This document shows, in pieces, positions 44,001-44,033 of a DNA stretch of 44,033 nt. A program made the translations under genes and the position numbers. The DNA comes from Thermoanaerobaculia bacterium (GTDB taxonomy: Bacteria > Acidobacteriota > Thermoanaerobaculia > Multivoradales > JAHZIX01), in assembly GCA_027069135.1 (NCBI GenBank), contig JALXFE010000440.1, positions 1 through 44,033 of the forward strand. The letters run 5' to 3'. Positions within the stretch are counted from its first letter, which is position 1; each line of letters starts with the position of its first letter. The notes below the pieces were generated by a model. It was given only the letters and a program-made list of their open reading frames with translations. It did no database searches and was not told where the DNA came from.

Positions 44001-44033
44001 CCGGGGCGAGGACCACCTGGGTGACCCCATGCT
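35018..44033 (+). CDS. Multimodular NRPS: TubC_N-C-A-PCP-C-A-PCP-C-A (3' end off window)
   Basis: At least 3005 residues with no stop before the right edge. TubC_N docking domain at 26-77. Module 1: C with H230/H231 (HHIAFDG), A with TSGSTG at 714, PCP S1110. Module 2: C H1302 (HHIVADG), A TSGSTG at 1793, PCP S2189. Module 3: C H2386 (HHIVGDG), A from about 2713 with TSGSTG at 2874, cut in its middle. Specificity positions read D-A-W-Q-C-G-L-I-D for A1 and D-A-P-Q-C-G-L-V-D for A2, both nearest to Gln/Glu-type codes; A3 begins D-A-Y. No epimerase, methyltransferase or thioesterase is seen so far, and all C motifs are intact. Modules 1 and 2 share long near-identical A and PCP stretches, which suggests module duplication. 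The start is TTG 35018 with GGAG 8 nt upstream; GTG 35009 overlaps that site, and GTG 35042 is possible. The gene follows the kinase-NRPS by 32 nt. Confidence 0.92.
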   Translation, partial: MSDSNATLVPPAPPELLVEVGEEETTVEFLARLQARDIDLWAEGEKLRFNAPKGALTPALREEILRRKPSLLSFLQQVADSGKAPPPPIPRRDLSTPHRLSFAQERLWFFSQWESESAAYNLSPAFLLRGELRISDLARALAGVVERHAVLRTRYSEADGEPRQHVESNVALPLPLVDLSSLAQAEVRDLGQRLLDRGSQKAFDLRQAPPLRVLLLRRGPREHVLLIVVHHIAFDGWSSAVMMREVVEAYQALGQGRAVHLSAPPIQYAEFAHWQREWLESGVLEDQLAFWTSHLEGAPQVLQMPTDRPRSREGSAAGGRVEGWVPGSLWKEIQGRCQRWDVTPFMFLSSVFGYVLSLWCGQRDLLFGSPIGTRNRVELEGLIGFFVNTLVFRTLIRRDDTVEDLLRRSRQGTLEALAHQDLPFERLVDELQPTRDLQLTPLFQVMFAFENVGGGMIATEGLEVEAVPTHSGAVAFDLSTVMREEGDRLFLGLRFRKALFDTTTMERLHRRLRGFLQEFLGNPKRRLSQLPTMSTTERHQLLWEWSDTARLYPPRTVPGQILKAAAEIPEAPAVTLDGGETLRYGELMAWASTLSLELLRGGVRPGSPVAVCLDRSLEQVVALLAVHLAGAAYLPLDPSYPALRLRYLLEDALGGEPGAVLLAGPEGAPAELEACCHDLAITVLSVASEGRDGDAVGFVADEPDPQSPAYLLYTSGSTGRPKGVVISHGALANHMSWMGEILGIGASDVVLQKTPMSFDASVWEYWAPLLAGGRLVVAEPDGHRDPRYLLEVIRRHGVTVLQAVPSLWQALVEEDGWSEGDSLRLICSGGEPLSPRLAEDLQARSGVRVVNLYGPTEATIDATWWEVPGEGPGTVVPVGRPVANLLARILDGAGRPVALGSAGELSLSGMGLAQGYHRRPGLTASVFVPDPHGQRPGERRYRTGDRARWRRDGLLEVLGRFDQQVKVRGFRIEVGEVESALGAVAGIKERAVVVREDGGSPQLVAYVTASPELEKAPEAVQEHLRRELRRSLPEHMVPATFLVLESLPLTPNGKVDRRALPAPPAAGGQGDAGRPPRTVEEELLAGIWQEVLAVESVDLSTSFFDLGGHSLLATQVVSRVRQALGGDVGLRSFFEFPTIEGFAGVLRKNRQGLSSPAPALEKRPAGVPLPLSFAQQRLWFLDQLDGEGDVYNMPLGLHLRGALQPASLAKAVFRVVHRHEVLRTVFRPGIDGPRQLVGLPGPAAKLSLLDLSGLSADLREHEAQVLARREAKSPFDLSTGPLLRARVLRLTREHHLFLLTLHHIVADGWSLGILVRDFTAAYAAELAGEGRALPPLEVEYGDFALWQREWFQGEVLEREVEFWHRQLDGAPPRLELPTDRPRPPVLTYDGATLGLELPARPVQKLVEIGRRRGATRFMALAAIFVGWLAKISGRLDLVIGTPIAGRDQRQTEDLIGFFVNTLALRFELPGAPSFLTLLEGVRERALGAYEHQHLPFERLVEELAPTRDPGSHPIFQVMFSLQNAPQLSAEIPDLDLEPLALGGTTAKFDLTLNLSESPEGFQGSLEYRTDLFDETTILRWRGQLLRAVEEATADPARSVSSWSLWSPGERHQVLAEWNDSARSYDSGGRRSVPGRILDRATRAPEDPAVILDGGGTLSYGELASWASAVARELQTAGVGPGRLVAVCLERSLEQVVALLAVHLAGGAYLPLDPDYPLERLTYLLEDASRGEPVRVLLVASGREPGQLEERAAPLGVAVMAVPGRREGDLPGGAGIGFTFQEPDPESPAYLLYTSGSTGLPKGVVISHGALANHQSWTAEALKVSSSDVVLQHTSISFDASVPEVWAALLAGGRSVLAQPGGHRDPQYLGELIESQGVTLVQAVPSLLQALVEEGCLERRPSLRLLCSGGEALSPGLAAALQAHTGARVMNLYGPTEATVDATWWTVPDKGPGPVVPVGRPVANLSAQVLDTAGRPVPLGAVGELFLAGTGLAQGYHRRARLTAAAFVPDDLSGRPGERRYRTGDRARWRREGALEVLGRLDQQVKVRGFRIELGEVESALCAVAGVKEGVVILREDGGASRLVAYVTVEAEVDQTRLRQELRGRLPEHMVPSIFEVLESFPLTPSGKLDRRALPEPATGHPDGQGGSRLPRTMEEEVLAGIWAEVLGERVVGTGAVDLSASFFDLGGHSLLATQVVSRVRRALGVEASLRSFFEFPTVEGFAELLQRQRGASGELSSSVPPLEKRPSGVPLPLSFAQQRLWFLDRMEGSNSVYNMPLALRLSGALDAEILGLAFRRVVERHEALRTVFEETPEGPRQVLLPVDAATTFDLMSIDLRAVSAPERETLARELARRESQLPFDLRRGPLVRGRILVLGPEEHLLLLNLHHIVGDGWSMGILHREVGFLYGALLEGREARLPELPIQYPDYGLWQRGWLQGDFLEREIEFWRSTLGGAPAILELPTDRPRPLAMTYRGGSYTRPLPPPLVHGLTRIARREGATRFMALLALFGVWLQRLSGQRDMVVGTPVAGRGHPEVEGLIGFFVNTLALRLELGRDAAFLDLLDLARTRSLAAYDHQELPFERLVEELSPKRDPGSHPIFQVVLALQNLPGGADPLPGLELEVLGQGGTTSKFDLSLVLAGDGEELTASFEYRTDLFDAATVQRWTGHFLALLEAVVDAPTRSLGEISWWNPAQRHQLMVEWAGRPTGFPDTRTVPELFREMVRADPQAPALLFGEKTLSYGELDHRSGAWETGLRGLGASLDQVVGVAMEPSAERIVALLAILKAGGAYLPLDASYPEDRLAFMMADSQVSLVLVDPSTCGRFATLLEGSAISPPPILVDPSTFESEDSPGASGTPPGAGFPCRPENLAYLNYTSGSTGKPKGVGVSHRAIARTVRNTNYLEVSFGDRFPQISNANFDAFTYEVWGALLNGASLVGLERSEVLSPDDFARGLRQHGVTQVVLATALFNQIAGKRPDAFNGLRDVMVGGEAFDPGAGARTTWVTPC

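Overview
This 44 kb window is a GC-rich bacterial chromosome segment. Its right three quarters (from about 10.6 kb to the right edge) are one large, co-directional hybrid polyketide synthase / non-ribosomal peptide synthetase (PKS/NRPS) operon, which continues beyond the window. The codon usage, the dnaE2-type polymerase, the REP-like palindromic repeats and the cyanobacterial/myxobacterial-looking megasynthase domains suggest an environmental Gram-negative, perhaps Acidobacteriota or Myxococcota. No rRNA or tRNA gene was seen, so the assignment is tentative.

Left flank (1-10570), ordinary and accessory genes. In order these are: a threonine synthase cut by the left edge; a repeat-filled 500-bp gap with three and a half 63-bp tandem repeats, each carrying a perfect hairpin, plus a second strong palindrome; a CADD-family (heme-oxygenase-fold) protein on the minus strand that keeps every residue of the self-sacrificing p-aminobenzoate synthases; a thiolase and an FAD-dependent amine/D-amino-acid-oxidase-like enzyme, tightly linked on the plus strand; a minus-strand dnaE2-like error-prone polymerase whose PHP domain has lost its metal ligands; and a cytosolic protein that fuses a trypsin-like protease to a DRGH-type non-specific nuclease.

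Cluster (10571-44033). A 0.5-kb leader region holds a candidate promoter, a 17-bp dyad overlapping a good ribosome-binding site and start codon of a 21-codon ORF, and further hairpins. It is followed by five consecutive genes. (1) A PKS: KS-AT-KR-ACP-KS-AT-KR0-ACP. (2) A hybrid: C-A-PCP-KS0-AT0-KR0-ACP, whose entire polyketide module is missing catalytic residues. (3) An Old-Yellow-Enzyme / 2,4-dienoyl-CoA-reductase-like flavoenzyme with an N-terminal TubC_N docking domain. (4) An NRPS with an aminoglycoside-phosphotransferase/homoserine-kinase-like kinase domain fused ahead of TubC_N-C-A-PCP. (5) A giant NRPS: TubC_N-C-A-PCP-C-A-PCP-C-A, cut by the right edge.

How the parts may work together. 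Protein 1 ends in, and protein 2 begins with, helical docking segments. Proteins 2 and 4 end in short acidic tails (EEVGEI and EEGEL), while proteins 3, 4 and 5 carry TubC_N beta-hairpin docking domains. This suggests the assembly order 1 -> 2 -> 4 -> 5, with the flavoenzyme recruited to the line in trans by the same type of docking contact. The chemistry read from the sequence is: two malonyl extensions (first beta-hydroxy, second left as beta-keto), one amino acid with a Cys-like code, a probable pass-through PKS module, one unassigned amino acid, two Gln/Glu-like codes, and a further residue. No loading module, thioesterase, transporter, phosphopantetheinyl transferase or regulator is visible; those presumably lie to the right or elsewhere. 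The most unusual points are the fully decayed PKS module, the docking-domain-tagged flavoenzyme and the kinase-NRPS fusion.
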